From: JANPLN01 sp043757265
GTDB taxonomy: Bacteria; Bdellovibrionota; Bdellovibrionia; Bdellovibrionales; JAGQZY01
NCBI GenBank assembly: GCA_043757265.1
Contig: JAYUQP010000027.1
Coordinates: forward strand, 35,317-99,316
Direction: 5' to 3'
DNA: 64,000 bases
A program made the position numbers and the translations under genes. A model generated the notes under the pieces. The model was given only the letters and a program-made list of their open reading frames with translations. It made no database searches and was not told the origin of the DNA. Positions 1-8,453 of the stretch are shown one piece after another (the stretch's first letter is position 1; each line of letters starts with the position of its first letter).

Positions 1-1
1 A

Positions 2-430
2 GCCATCATACGACCCTGCGGACTGTCCCCGAAAAAATCAAAGGCGATACATTCACTTTCGCAGATTCTGCTCGACAAATTTCAGGGTAAAGTTCCGCAA
101 ACCTTGGAGGAACTTGAAGAGCTTCCGGGCGTGGGTCATAAAACCGCATCTGTCGTCATGGCGCAGGCCTTCGGCGTGCCAGCGTTTCCTGTGGATACGC
201 ACATTCACCGCTTGGCCCAACGCTGGGGCTTTAGTAAAAGTCAAAACGTTGTGGTCACCGAAAGGGGCTTGAAAAAAGCCTTCGCCGAAGAGCATTGGAA
301 CAAGCTGCATCTGCAAATTATTTTTTACGGCAGGGAGCACTGTAAAGCGCGCCAGTGCTTTGGCCTCGAGTGCATGATTTGTAAGACGCTCAATCCTGAG
401 CGCAAAAGAAAGATTCTTACCAAGAAGTGA
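2..430 (+). CDS. nth: Endonuclease III (DNA glycosylase/AP lyase), 3' part
   Basis: Base-excision repair enzyme that removes oxidised pyrimidines and nicks the AP site. The gene enters from the left edge, so the N-terminus is missing. The frame is open from base 2 to the TGA at 428-430. Visible landmarks are the helix-hairpin-helix LPGVGHKTA with the catalytic lysine and VDTHIHR with the catalytic aspartate. The C-terminal iron-sulfur loop has four cysteines spaced C-X4-C-X4-C-X2-C, instead of the C-X6-C-X2-C-X5-C of the E. coli enzyme. Cluster binding is therefore likely but of a variant geometry. The assignment is firm. Confidence 0.93.
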   Translation, partial: AIIRPCGLSPKKSKAIHSLSQILLDKFQGKVPQTLEELEELPGVGHKTASVVMAQAFGVPAFPVDTHIHRLAQRWGFSKSQNVVVTERGLKKAFAEEHWNKLHLQIIFYGREHCKARQCFGLECMICKTLNPERKRKILTKK

Positions 431-634
431 ACTCATTGATAGCATTTCGCGCTGTTTTTCGAGATCATTGTTCCCTGGGCCACTGATTCTTCGACAGTAC
501 GTTGGCTTAGGCAATTTCCAAGGTCATTTTCCAACTTAGATTTAAGCCATTCGGCCTTGAGTTTCCTTACTTTTTTACAATGAGTGTTCCGCTCCTCTGG
601 GAATCTGTTAAGGTGCTCAAAAGGTTACAAAAAA

Positions 635-1909
635 ATGAAATATAGCTATAGTTTAGCAATCATCATATTAGCCTCCGAGCTAGTCTGCACATCTGCTTCT
701 GCTGATGTTATGCACGATCGCGCCTGCTTTTGGATTTTCAAAAAAAGCACTTTGACCGGCGAAGCCCGCCCAGAGAGAGTGCTCCGCAGCTTGGGAGTCA
801 GAGAAGGAACAGATTTTTACGGTCATAAGAATAAATCTCTCGAAGTGGTGCATTCAAAGTCTTCAGCGGTTTCCATTTTATTAAGCAAATTTCAAAAACG
901 ATGGCCCAAGATTCAATTATTTTACTCGGTTGAAATGGCGAACGTTGGTAGCGTTAATGCATTAATGCGTATGGGGCAACACGTTGCTTATGTGCAAATT
1001 CCTCTTTCGATGCTGGCGGACTACTTTCTGTTGGAATGGCACATCGTGCGGCTGAATAGCAATTTGAAAAAAGTTGAAAAGCTTTTGCAGGAGCCGGTTG
1101 ATTTTAATGTTTCGCAAATGACTTCTATGGGATTTAAACTCGAAATTAAGGGTTATAAAAATCGCCCCATCGATCCGCAACTTGCTTGGATGTGGAGACG
1201 CCATCAGCGCCACCAATTTTCATTCACTTTTACCAACACGAAAGCAGATCTTTTTTTTTCAGAAAACAATTTGGGATTGTCCATGGGACGAGAGATTTTT
1301 CTCGCCGATTCTTTGCTCCTGTCAGAAGACAAAAACTTTAAAGCCTTTTTGGCCCATGAAATTGTCCATTCCACTAATTCTGTGAGGTTTGAAAAATATG
1401 GAGATCCGTCTGGGCAAATTTCATTTCATGCAGGATTACATAACACTTTGGGATTTTTCCAGGACCCCAACATGCCGCCAGTTTACAAGCGAGCATTTTC
1501 AACCGACGAAATGGAAGCATGGTTGATCACTCAAAAACTAAATCCTGAAGTTGCCACGGAGACCGGCGTTTCGTACCAAGAATTTTTACATAATCAAATT
1601 ACGTGGTTAACCGAGCTGCGACGCATTTTACCAGGACAGCTTATCGAACATGAATACTCATGGGCTCCGTTAGCTGCGGCGAGCACCGGTTCCGTATATG
1701 TAGCTGTTCCGAATCATTCCGCGGAAGAAGTTGGCTCTTCTTTCAAATTCGTTGTGTTTGCTGGAGCACCAGATGAAGTGGTGATTGTGATTCCACGGGC
1801 GCAAGGCAAAGTAGAGGAATTAGGGGCTGAAGTTTATTTATTAAACGCGATCGATCGCCGACTGATGCAGCTCAAAAATCGCGCCAGGCTAGCAGAGGCT
1901 CCTCGCTAA
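635..1909 (+). CDS. Secreted HExxH protein, putative zinc metallopeptidase
   Basis: 424 residues. I start at the ATG at 635 because it opens directly into a signal peptide (cleavage likely after TSASA) and has AAGG about 8 bases upstream; a GTG at 584 would add 17 residues before the signal. Near residues 241-245 is HEIVH, a match to the zinc-binding HExxH of gluzincin and metzincin peptidases, within a run containing FLAHEIVHSTNS. A downstream DEMEAW could hold a third ligand. I do not recognise a named family and the substrate is unknown. It is probably exported to the periplasm or outside the cell. Confidence 0.6.
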   Translation: MKYSYSLAIIILASELVCTSASADVMHDRACFWIFKKSTLTGEARPERVLRSLGVREGTDFYGHKNKSLEVVHSKSSAVSILLSKFQKRWPKIQLFYSVEMANVGSVNALMRMGQHVAYVQIPLSMLADYFLLEWHIVRLNSNLKKVEKLLQEPVDFNVSQMTSMGFKLEIKGYKNRPIDPQLAWMWRRHQRHQFSFTFTNTKADLFFSENNLGLSMGREIFLADSLLLSEDKNFKAFLAHEIVHSTNSVRFEKYGDPSGQISFHAGLHNTLGFFQDPNMPPVYKRAFSTDEMEAWLITQKLNPEVATETGVSYQEFLHNQITWLTELRRILPGQLIEHEYSWAPLAAASTGSVYVAVPNHSAEEVGSSFKFVVFAGAPDEVVIVIPRAQGKVEELGAEVYLLNAIDRRLMQLKNRARLAEAPR

Positions 1910-1922
1910 TTCCGACGGTTAA

Positions 1923-2504
1923 TTACCAGAACTTCCACCACGGTTTTTTTATAGGAAGTATGGTGCTGGCAATCTTTGACGGGCTATCGGCTTCCGACAT
2001 GCTGTTGAGAAGTCTGTGGGAAATTAAGTAATCCGAAAATTCGATGTCTGCATCTCGAATGTGCTCGATCAAAGCCTTGTAATTTGAAATTTCTTTCAGT
2101 TTCTGTAACTCCCCCAGCATATTACTTAAAATGTAAACATAAGTGTTTTGCGTTCGCTGCAACTCTTTGTTTTTTTCATCATTTTTCAACACGGGAAGAG
2201 CATCATCTATGATGCTGCTTAACGCAGAGGCAAATCGTTTGTCAGAGCCTGACGACGTGCGGAGCTGATCAAAGATAGAACTGATCCCTATGCTTTGGTC
2301 GGGTTGAGCCAGAACAATTTCTAACGAATTTTTAATTAAAAGCTCAGGCGAGTCGTCTTTGTTTTCGAGCCTTTTGATGTTCTTGTAGATGATCTGCTGA
2401 AGGATTTCGATATCCATCGTTTTTAATCTTTCGGAATGATACTCGAGTTCCGCGCCCGCGGGGGTGACGAATAAAAAGCATAATAAAACAGATATGAGTT
2501 TCAT
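1923..2504 (-). CDS. Small exported protein of unknown function
   Basis: 193 residues from an ATG preceded at ideal spacing by AGGAGG, which favours it over an upstream ATG that would add nine residues. It begins with a clear signal peptide ending TPAGA. The mature part is mostly helical in character and charged. The C-terminus ends in the aromatic run KPWWKFW. No family is recognised. It is convergent with the HExxH gene, with 13 bases between the two stops. Confidence 0.6.
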   Translation of the reverse strand: MKLISVLLCFLFVTPAGAELEYHSERLKTMDIEILQQIIYKNIKRLENKDDSPELLIKNSLEIVLAQPDQSIGISSIFDQLRTSSGSDKRFASALSSIIDDALPVLKNDEKNKELQRTQNTYVYILSNMLGELQKLKEISNYKALIEHIRDADIEFSDYLISHRLLNSMSEADSPSKIASTILPIKKPWWKFW

Positions 2505-2625
2505 GTTGGCCTCCTGGCGATATGCCTTCATTGTAACCTTATAATGTCCAACGTCAATTCATCGGGTGACAGGGCCAGGGTTGTCTTTTATAGTACTTCA
2601 CTAAGCCAACAATGGAGGAACCCCC

Positions 2626-3417
2626 GTGAAAATGACGAAATTGCTATTTTTCGCAAGCATGATTTTTTTTACCGCTTCTTGCTCAAAATTAATCGAAAAA
2701 ACAATCGAAAATAATCCAGAAATTCTTTATAAGGCGATAAAAAAAGATCCAGTAAAATTTATGGATACGTTGCGTGAAGCCGCTCAAGAAGCGCAAAAGG
2801 GCGATTACGAGCGCGCTCAGAAAAAAGAAGAAGAAGACCGCAAAAAAGAATTCGACAGTCCAAAAGCCTTTGCTATGGAATCTGATCGTCCTTTTAGAGG
2901 TCCTGCCAACGCAAAAGTAACTGTTGTTGAGTACTCTGACTTCCAGTGTCCGTACTGTAAACGTGGCGCAGAAACAATGGATGAAGTGGCTAAAGCGTAC
3001 GGCGATCAAGTTCGCATTGTGTTTAAACATCTTCCCCTAGAATCGAAACATCCAAATGCTCGCCGTGGATCTGAATATTTCGAAGCAGTCGGGATGCAGG
3101 ATTCTGCCAAAGCTTTCGAATTTAAAAAGAAAGTTTTCGAAGACCAAAACGGAACATATGGTTCTGATAAAGATGCTGACAAGTTTTATCAAAAAGCAGC
3201 AAAAGACGCAGGCGCCGACATGGGTCGCTTAGCTGCAGACCTAAAAGGCAAAGCTGATTTCATCAAAAAGCGCATTGATGGAGACATGGAAGAAGCTAAA
3301 AACAACGGAATCGAAGGAACACCTGGATTCTTAATCAACGGTGTAACCTTAAAAGGTGCGTACCCATTCCCTGAATTCAAAAAGATCATCGACGAGTGGA
3401 TCAAACGCAAAGGCTAA
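2626..3417 (+). CDS. DsbA-family thioredoxin-like lipoprotein
   Basis: Thiol-disulfide oxidoreductase of the DsbA/DSBA-like group, probably lipid-anchored and periplasmic. The GTG start at 2626 is chosen because GGAGG lies 7 bases upstream; the ATG at 2632 would be 13 bases away. The N-terminus has a signal sequence with a lipobox-like TASC. A charged helical stretch (about residues 40-85) precedes the thioredoxin fold. The active site is CPYC in SDFQCPYCK near residue 107, and the cis-proline loop is GTPGF near residue 227. Such proteins form or rearrange disulfides in exported proteins; the partners here are unknown. A structured element and a terminator follow. Confidence 0.85.
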   Translation: MKMTKLLFFASMIFFTASCSKLIEKTIENNPEILYKAIKKDPVKFMDTLREAAQEAQKGDYERAQKKEEEDRKKEFDSPKAFAMESDRPFRGPANAKVTVVEYSDFQCPYCKRGAETMDEVAKAYGDQVRIVFKHLPLESKHPNARRGSEYFEAVGMQDSAKAFEFKKKVFEDQNGTYGSDKDADKFYQKAAKDAGADMGRLAADLKGKADFIKKRIDGDMEEAKNNGIEGTPGFLINGVTLKGAYPFPEFKKIIDEWIKRKG

Positions 3418-3432
3418 TGCGAACAAGTATCA

Positions 3433-3487
3433 AACCGCAGAGAGGACCTTCGGTCCTCGTTTACGGGCGAAGCTCGTGTCTGCGGTT
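3433..3487 (+). other. Three-way-junction inverted-repeat element
   Basis: A perfect 9-base stem (3433-3441 with 3479-3487) encloses two side-by-side hairpins. The first is 3442-3448 with 3452-3458 (7 pairs). The second is 3463-3468 with 3472-3477 (6 pairs, one G-T). Almost every base is paired. It lies 15 bases after the DsbA-like stop and before the terminator, so it would be in that gene's 3' UTR if transcribed. The function is unknown. Confidence 0.6.
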
Positions 3488-3526
3488 CAAAAAATGCTAG
3501 CCACCAGTACCGGCGGCAACGCATCA

Positions 3527-3550
3527 AAAGGCGCTTTTAAGGGCGCCTTT
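3527..3550. terminator. Bidirectional rho-independent terminator
   Basis: An 8-base perfect stem (3527-3534 with 3543-3550) has an 8-base loop, with a T-rich flank on the plus side and a T run on the minus side. It sits between the convergent DsbA-like gene and sfsA and can serve both. Confidence 0.75.
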
Positions 3551-3586
3551 CTTATTTGTAGTCCGAACGAAGTCTGAGGTTGGCGT

Positions 3587-4327
3587 TTACAATTTTACTG
3601 GCAACGACGTGGCCTGGAGCACGATTTCTGTGGGACTCAATCGGCAAGGCAATGCCGAAACTCGCAGGCCTTTGTTCACAGCCTCGCGTAAAACTCGACC
3701 GTACTGGGGATCAATCTGATCGGCTGGCGAAAACTCAGTGCAGTCTTCGCGCTGAATCACGTAGATCATTTCGCAGGTAAAACCCTGTTCCATCAATGTC
3801 ATCATTTCTTGCAAATGCTTTTGTCCGCGCTCGGTCACCGCATCGGGAAATTGTGCGGTTGAGTTTACCGCCAGCGAAACGTTTTTGATTTCGAAAAAAT
3901 GCAGCGGCGGCTTAAGCTCGGTAAGTCTGCCGTTTTTTAATTTTACGTGCCCTGAAGTTTTCCAAAGCGCGCCGTCAAGTCGCGTCTGCGCATTGATTTT
4001 TACTTCCGATTGGAATCCATTGAAGTCTTTCCAGTGGGGAACAAGTCCCGAGGCATGAAGCTCGCGAACCAGCGCCGGCGGAGTGCCCGTATTGACGCCC
4101 ACCCATGTGTTTGGAGTGCGAAGCATCTCGAGCGTGTAGCGCAATTTTCGTTCAGGATTTTTGGCAAGAGACAACAGACATGCACTTTGCGGATGGTTGC
4201 AACCTTTCATGCTTCCAGTGTTGGGAACATGGGCGACAACTGTTTCGCTTCCCAACATAATATCCGCAAAAAACCTCTTATATCTTTTTACAAAAACGCC
4301 TTCAATCAGCGGAATTCCAAACTTCAT
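3587..4327 (-). CDS. sfsA: SfsA-family protein
   Basis: 246 residues, the usual family length. Family hallmarks visible are the N-terminal KRYKRFFADI, then HVPNTGSMKGC and VGVNTGTPPALVREL. The C-terminal half carries conserved acidic and lysine residues (EIKNVSLA, FPDAVTERGQKHL) typical of a nuclease-like fold. SfsA was named for sugar fermentation stimulation in E. coli and can bind DNA, but its biochemical role is not settled. It is transcribed alone, away from lipA. Confidence 0.9.
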   Translation of the reverse strand: MKFGIPLIEGVFVKRYKRFFADIMLGSETVVAHVPNTGSMKGCNHPQSACLLSLAKNPERKLRYTLEMLRTPNTWVGVNTGTPPALVRELHASGLVPHWKDFNGFQSEVKINAQTRLDGALWKTSGHVKLKNGRLTELKPPLHFFEIKNVSLAVNSTAQFPDAVTERGQKHLQEMMTLMEQGFTCEMIYVIQREDCTEFSPADQIDPQYGRVLREAVNKGLRVSALPCRLSPTEIVLQATSLPVKL

Positions 4328-4487
4328 TACAGCTCCTCAGTAGTTTCTCAGCGAGGTTTATTTTGTTCCAGTTAACATAGTGAAGTTTGAGAGGGAATGA
4401 GGACAATTTATGCGTAGCACAAATGGGGTCCCAGTTGCCTTCTTTTCGAGCCAGCCTTACAACTCAATGCATACGGAGAAAAACACT

Positions 4488-5456
4488 ATGGCAGAAATTG
4501 TGAGAATTCCCAAGCCAGCTTGGCTCAAGGTTAAAGCCCCTTCCGGTGAGTCTTACAACACAATCAAAAGCATGCTCGGAAATCTTAAGCTTGCCACTGT
4601 ATGCCAGGAAGCCCGATGCCCTAATATCGGCGAGTGCTGGGCCGGTGGTACAGCCACCTTTATGCTGATGGGTGAAGTTTGCACTCGGGGTTGCCGCTTT
4701 TGTGCAGTGAAAACTGGAAATCCCAAAGGCAAGATCGACGAAGAAGAGCCCAACAAAGTGGGTTGGGCCATTGCCCAAATGGGCCTGAAGTACGTCGTCA
4801 TCACCAGTGTGAATCGCGATGATATGCCTGACCAGGGGGCCGACCATTTTGCTCGTACCATCGAAGTGATCAAAGCCAACGATCCAAAGTTGATTGTCGA
4901 AGTTTTAACACCCGATTTTTTGGGACGGGAAGATTTGATCGAGCGCGTGGTTCGATCACAGCCTGAAGTGTTCGCACACAACGTGGAAACTGTAGAACGC
5001 CTGACGCCGAAAGTGCGCGACCCCCGAGCTACCTACCGGCAATCGCTCTTAACATTGGCAACGGTGAAAAAACTCAATCCCAAGATGTACACAAAGACAT
5101 CGGTGATGTTGGGCCTTGGCGAAACCGACGAAGAGCTTATGCAAACGATGCACGACTTGCGTGCTGTCGGTTGCGACATCGTTACCTTTGGGCAATATCT
5201 GCAGCCCTCGCGACGTCATCTCAAGGTGATTGATTTTGTAACCCCCGAGAAGTTTAAATTCTGGGAACAAGAAGCGTTAAAGTTAGGATTTATTTACTGC
5301 GCGAGCGGCGCCCTTGTGCGAAGCTCTTATAAAGCGGGAGAATTTTTTATCAAAGGCGTTATCGAAAAACAACGTCAGCAAGAAATTCTATTACAGGTAG
5401 AAGCTTCAGCTGAACAAACAGCTGAACTAAGAACGGAACAAACGGCAGAAGTATAA
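4488..5456 (+). CDS. lipA: Lipoyl synthase
   Basis: Radical-SAM enzyme that inserts two sulfurs into the octanoyl group on lipoyl domains. 322 residues from the ATG at 4488, which has GGAG about 9 bases upstream; longer frames starting at 4410 or 4467 would add a non-homologous head. Both clusters are visible: CQEARCPNIGEC (auxiliary cluster, C-X4-C-X5-C) and CTRGCRFC (radical SAM CX3CX2C). A closing RSSYKAGE carries the conserved RSSY serine. The Glu/Thr/Ala-rich tail (last ~20 residues) is extra. It leads the block lipA-E2-E3-lipB, consistent with modification of the neighbouring E2. Confidence 0.95.
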   Translation: MAEIVRIPKPAWLKVKAPSGESYNTIKSMLGNLKLATVCQEARCPNIGECWAGGTATFMLMGEVCTRGCRFCAVKTGNPKGKIDEEEPNKVGWAIAQMGLKYVVITSVNRDDMPDQGADHFARTIEVIKANDPKLIVEVLTPDFLGREDLIERVVRSQPEVFAHNVETVERLTPKVRDPRATYRQSLLTLATVKKLNPKMYTKTSVMLGLGETDEELMQTMHDLRAVGCDIVTFGQYLQPSRRHLKVIDFVTPEKFKFWEQEALKLGFIYCASGALVRSSYKAGEFFIKGVIEKQRQQEILLQVEASAEQTAELRTEQTAEV

Positions 5457-5481
5457 GCCGAGAGCAACTTAGGAGGCATTT

Positions 5482-6822
5482 GTGGCGACAAAAGATATTC
5501 AATTACCAGAAATCGGCGAAGGAGTTACTGAGGGCGAGCTTGTTCGTTGGCTAGTAAAAGTTGGCGACTCCATCAAAGTTGACCAATCACTCGTCGAATT
5601 GATGACCGACAAAGCCACTGTGGAAGTGCCATCTCCGTCTGCAGGTATCGTGAAAGAATTAAAATTTAAAGAAGGCGATGTAATCAAAGTTGGAGCAGCT
5701 TTTGTCATTGTTGACGACAGCTCAACTGGCGCCGGAGCTAGCGCAGCCAAAGCCGCTCCCATAGCAGCAGCACCTGCTCCCGCAACACCAGCGAAAGCTC
5801 CAAGTGCTCCAGCAGCGACGTCAAATGCGCCGTCAAATCCAACAAAAGCACCATCAACATCCGCACCAGCAATGACAGCTTCCAACGGCGGTGGAATGGC
5901 AGCCGTGCAACCACCTCCCATGGATATTCATGTTTTGGCGACACCATCCACACGTCGCTTAGCGCGTGAGAGCAACGTCGATATTAATCAAGTTTCGGGA
6001 TCTGGCCTTGCGGGTCGAGTGACTCGTGACGATGTTTTAAAATCGCAAGGTGCCACAGGTGCTGGAATGCCAACCTATTCCCCTCCACGAGATATGCCAG
6101 CATTCGTCAGCCAACAGGGCAAAGAGGAGCGCGAACCACTTCGCGGTGTGCGCAAAAAAATTGCCGAAAATATGCAAATGGCCAAACACATTATTCCGCA
6201 CTTCACATTAATGGACGAAGCCAATGTCACTTCGCTTGTAAAAATGCGTGAGGAACTTAAAGCGGCAGCCGAACAGCGCGGAATCAAAGTGACATATTTG
6301 CCATTTGTGATGAAGGCGTTGATGGCCACTATTCGTGAGTTTCCAAAATTCAATTCTTCAATTGATGATGCCGCCCAAGAGATCGTAAGCAAAAAATATT
6401 TCAACATTGGATTTGCAGCCGACACACCAAACGGGTTGATGGTTCCAGTGATTAAAGATGCCGACCGCAAAACGATCTTTCAGCTGAGCGCCGAAATCGT
6501 AGACCTGGCCAAGCGCGCTCGCGATGGAAAATTAAAACTCGAAGAGATGAAGGGTGCCACCTTCACGATCACTAACATTGGAAGCATTGGCGGCACTTAC
6601 GCCACGCCAATTATCAATCACCCAGAGGTTGCGATTTTTGGAATGTACAAAATTCAAGATCGTCCATTTGTGGTGGATGGCCAGCTTGAAATTGCAAAAT
6701 TTATGAATTTTACAGTGACCTGTGATCATCGCTTGATCGACGGCGCCGAAGCAGCACGCTTCCTCGCGGCGTTTATCAAGCGAATTGAGAGTCCTGGATT
6801 GCTCATGATGGATATGATTTAA
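5482..6822 (+). CDS. 2-oxoacid dehydrogenase E2 (dihydrolipoyl acyltransferase)
   Basis: 446 residues from a GTG with AGGAGG upstream. Domain order: one lipoyl domain (1-80; lipoylated lysine in DKAT at about 44), an Ala/Pro-rich flexible linker (~80-145), a peripheral subunit-binding domain (TPSTRRLAR, ~155-190) and the catalytic core (~215-446). The core ends in the HRLIDG motif holding the catalytic histidine and aspartate. Whether it serves pyruvate, branched-chain or another 2-oxoacid cannot be told, because no E1 gene is next to it. E3 lies 179 bases downstream, beyond a cruciform. Confidence 0.92.
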   Translation: MATKDIQLPEIGEGVTEGELVRWLVKVGDSIKVDQSLVELMTDKATVEVPSPSAGIVKELKFKEGDVIKVGAAFVIVDDSSTGAGASAAKAAPIAAAPAPATPAKAPSAPAATSNAPSNPTKAPSTSAPAMTASNGGGMAAVQPPPMDIHVLATPSTRRLARESNVDINQVSGSGLAGRVTRDDVLKSQGATGAGMPTYSPPRDMPAFVSQQGKEEREPLRGVRKKIAENMQMAKHIIPHFTLMDEANVTSLVKMREELKAAAEQRGIKVTYLPFVMKALMATIREFPKFNSSIDDAAQEIVSKKYFNIGFAADTPNGLMVPVIKDADRKTIFQLSAEIVDLAKRARDGKLKLEEMKGATFTITNIGSIGGTYATPIINHPEVAIFGMYKIQDRPFVVDGQLEIAKFMNFTVTCDHRLIDGAEAARFLAAFIKRIESPGLLMMDMI

Positions 6823-6840
6823 CAGTAGAGCAGAAAAGCC

Positions 6841-6989
6841 GTAACGAAATGTATTTTTAGTTTCTGTATTTTTTAAAGGGTCTTTTTTTAAGACCTCTCG
6901 CAAACAGGATGTTTGATTTCGCGAGTTGAGCCCACGATGGGCGCGTCTTAAAAAGAGACCCTTTAAAAAATACAGAAACTAAACCGTTA
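6841..6989. repeat. Large cruciform-forming inverted repeat between E2 and E3
   Basis: The arms 6857-6893 and 6945-6981 are complementary over roughly 37-40 bases with one mismatch. Short outer arms 6841-6846 and 6984-6989 also pair. The enclosed centre folds into two hairpins: one with CTCGC/GCGAG ends (about 6896-6925) and GCCCA-CGA-TGGGC (about 6930-6942). It fills nearly the whole E2-E3 gap and ends 2 bases before the lpd ribosome binding site. It could attenuate transcription, stabilise or process the mRNA, or be a mobile-element remnant. Confidence 0.8.
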
Positions 6990-7001
6990 CAAGGAGAGTT
7001 G

Positions 7002-8453
7002 ATGTCGCAGTTTGATGTTTGTGTGATTGGTGCTGGACCTGGTGGATATGTGGCGGCGATTCGGGCGGCGCAGCTAGGGTTAAAAACCGTGATCATCGAG
7101 CGCGAAAAACTCGGTGGAGTTTGCCTGAACGTGGGATGTATTCCCTCAAAAGCCATGATATCTGCGGCGCACTTTCTTCATCGCATGCAGCACGATGCTC
7201 CCACTATGGGTTTTGAAATCAAAGGCGATGTGAAGCTTGATGCTAAAAAGCTGCAGGCTTGGAAACAGTCTGTGTGCGATAAAATGTCCGGTGGAGTGCA
7301 ACAACTTCTTAAGGGCAACAGTGTGCACGTCATTTCGGGCGAGGCGTCGTTTGTCGATGCAAAAACTTTGCAAATCAAATCAAGCGACAAGACAGAAAAA
7401 ATCACGGCAAAAAATTACATCATCGCGACGGGCTCTCGCCCCGTCGAAATTCCAGGTTTCACATTTGACGAAAAAGACATTATGTCTTCAACCGGTGCCC
7501 TCGCCATGGACTCGCTTCCTAAATCGCTTGCCGTGATTGGCGGTGGTTATATTGGCCTTGAAATCGGCGGCTACCTTAACCAGTTGGGTGTAGAAGTCCA
7601 TGTGTTTGAAGCCAACGACGCGCTTTTAAAAGGTGTGGCAGATCCAGAGGTTGTACAGGTAGTTGCGCGTAAATTAAAAAAAGATGGTGTAAACGTTTAT
7701 TTAAAGAGCATGGCTCAAGGTTTTACGAAAAAAGGCAAACAGTACGACCTTAAAGTTAAGAGCGATGGAAAAGAGCAAACGTTTACCGTGGATAAAATTT
7801 TAGTGACGGTTGGACGTAAACCAAACTCTGATCAAATGAATCTCAAAGGGATTGGTCTACAAATTGACGAAAAAGGTTTTGTGAAAGTGAATGCACAACG
7901 CAAAACCAATCTTCCCAATATTTTTGCAATTGGCGATATCGCCTGTCAGCCGATGCTAGCGCACAAAGCGAGCTATGAGGGTGTGATGGTTGCCGAAATT
8001 ATTTCTGGGATCAATCGCGCTTACGATGCCAAAACTGTTCCGGCCGTTATTTTTACCAATCCCGAAATTGCGTCTGCAGGGTGGACCGAAGAAGAATGCA
8101 AAGCCCACGGCTACACGCAATTAAAGATCGGGAAGTTCCCTTTTGCGGCAAACGGAAGGGCTGTGTCTTTAATGGAAACCGATGGCTTTATAAAAATGAT
8201 TGCGGACGCAAAAACCGACGTCGTTCTAGGAGTGCACATCGTTGGGCCTGATGCTAGTAACCTCATTAGCGAGGCTGTGCTTGCTATCGAAATGGGAGCA
8301 CGCTTGCAAGATATCGCGCTGTCCATTCACCCACATCCAACTCTCGGCGAGACAATGATGGAAGCGGCAGAAGCGACATTGGGGCATGCGATTCATATTA
8401 TTCAAAAGCCTTTGACGTCGGCTGCAAAAACGACCGAGCTCGTTAAGCACTAG
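7002..8453 (+). CDS. lpd: Dihydrolipoyl dehydrogenase (E3)
   Basis: Flavoprotein that reoxidises dihydrolipoyl groups with NAD+. 483 residues from the ATG at 7002, 5 bases after AAGGAG. Features: FAD-binding GAGPGGYVAA near the N-terminus, redox disulfide CLNVGCIPSK (C41 and C46), NAD-binding GGGYIGLEIGG, and the C-terminal HPHPTLGE with the His-Glu pair that activates the disulfide. Its stop overlaps the lipB start by one base, so E3 and LipB are probably translationally coupled. Confidence 0.96.
   Translation: MSQFDVCVIGAGPGGYVAAIRAAQLGLKTVIIEREKLGGVCLNVGCIPSKAMISAAHFLHRMQHDAPTMGFEIKGDVKLDAKKLQAWKQSVCDKMSGGVQQLLKGNSVHVISGEASFVDAKTLQIKSSDKTEKITAKNYIIATGSRPVEIPGFTFDEKDIMSSTGALAMDSLPKSLAVIGGGYIGLEIGGYLNQLGVEVHVFEANDALLKGVADPEVVQVVARKLKKDGVNVYLKSMAQGFTKKGKQYDLKVKSDGKEQTFTVDKILVTVGRKPNSDQMNLKGIGLQIDEKGFVKVNAQRKTNLPNIFAIGDIACQPMLAHKASYEGVMVAEIISGINRAYDAKTVPAVIFTNPEIASAGWTEEECKAHGYTQLKIGKFPFAANGRAVSLMETDGFIKMIADAKTDVVLGVHIVGPDASNLISEAVLAIEMGARLQDIALSIHPHPTLGETMMEAAEATLGHAIHIIQKPLTSAAKTTELVKH

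Noticed and set aside
3442..3458. Stable C(UUCG)G tetraloop
   Set aside because: The letters CTTCGG are present, but the next pair would be C-T; the best fold is a triloop with a 7-pair stem.
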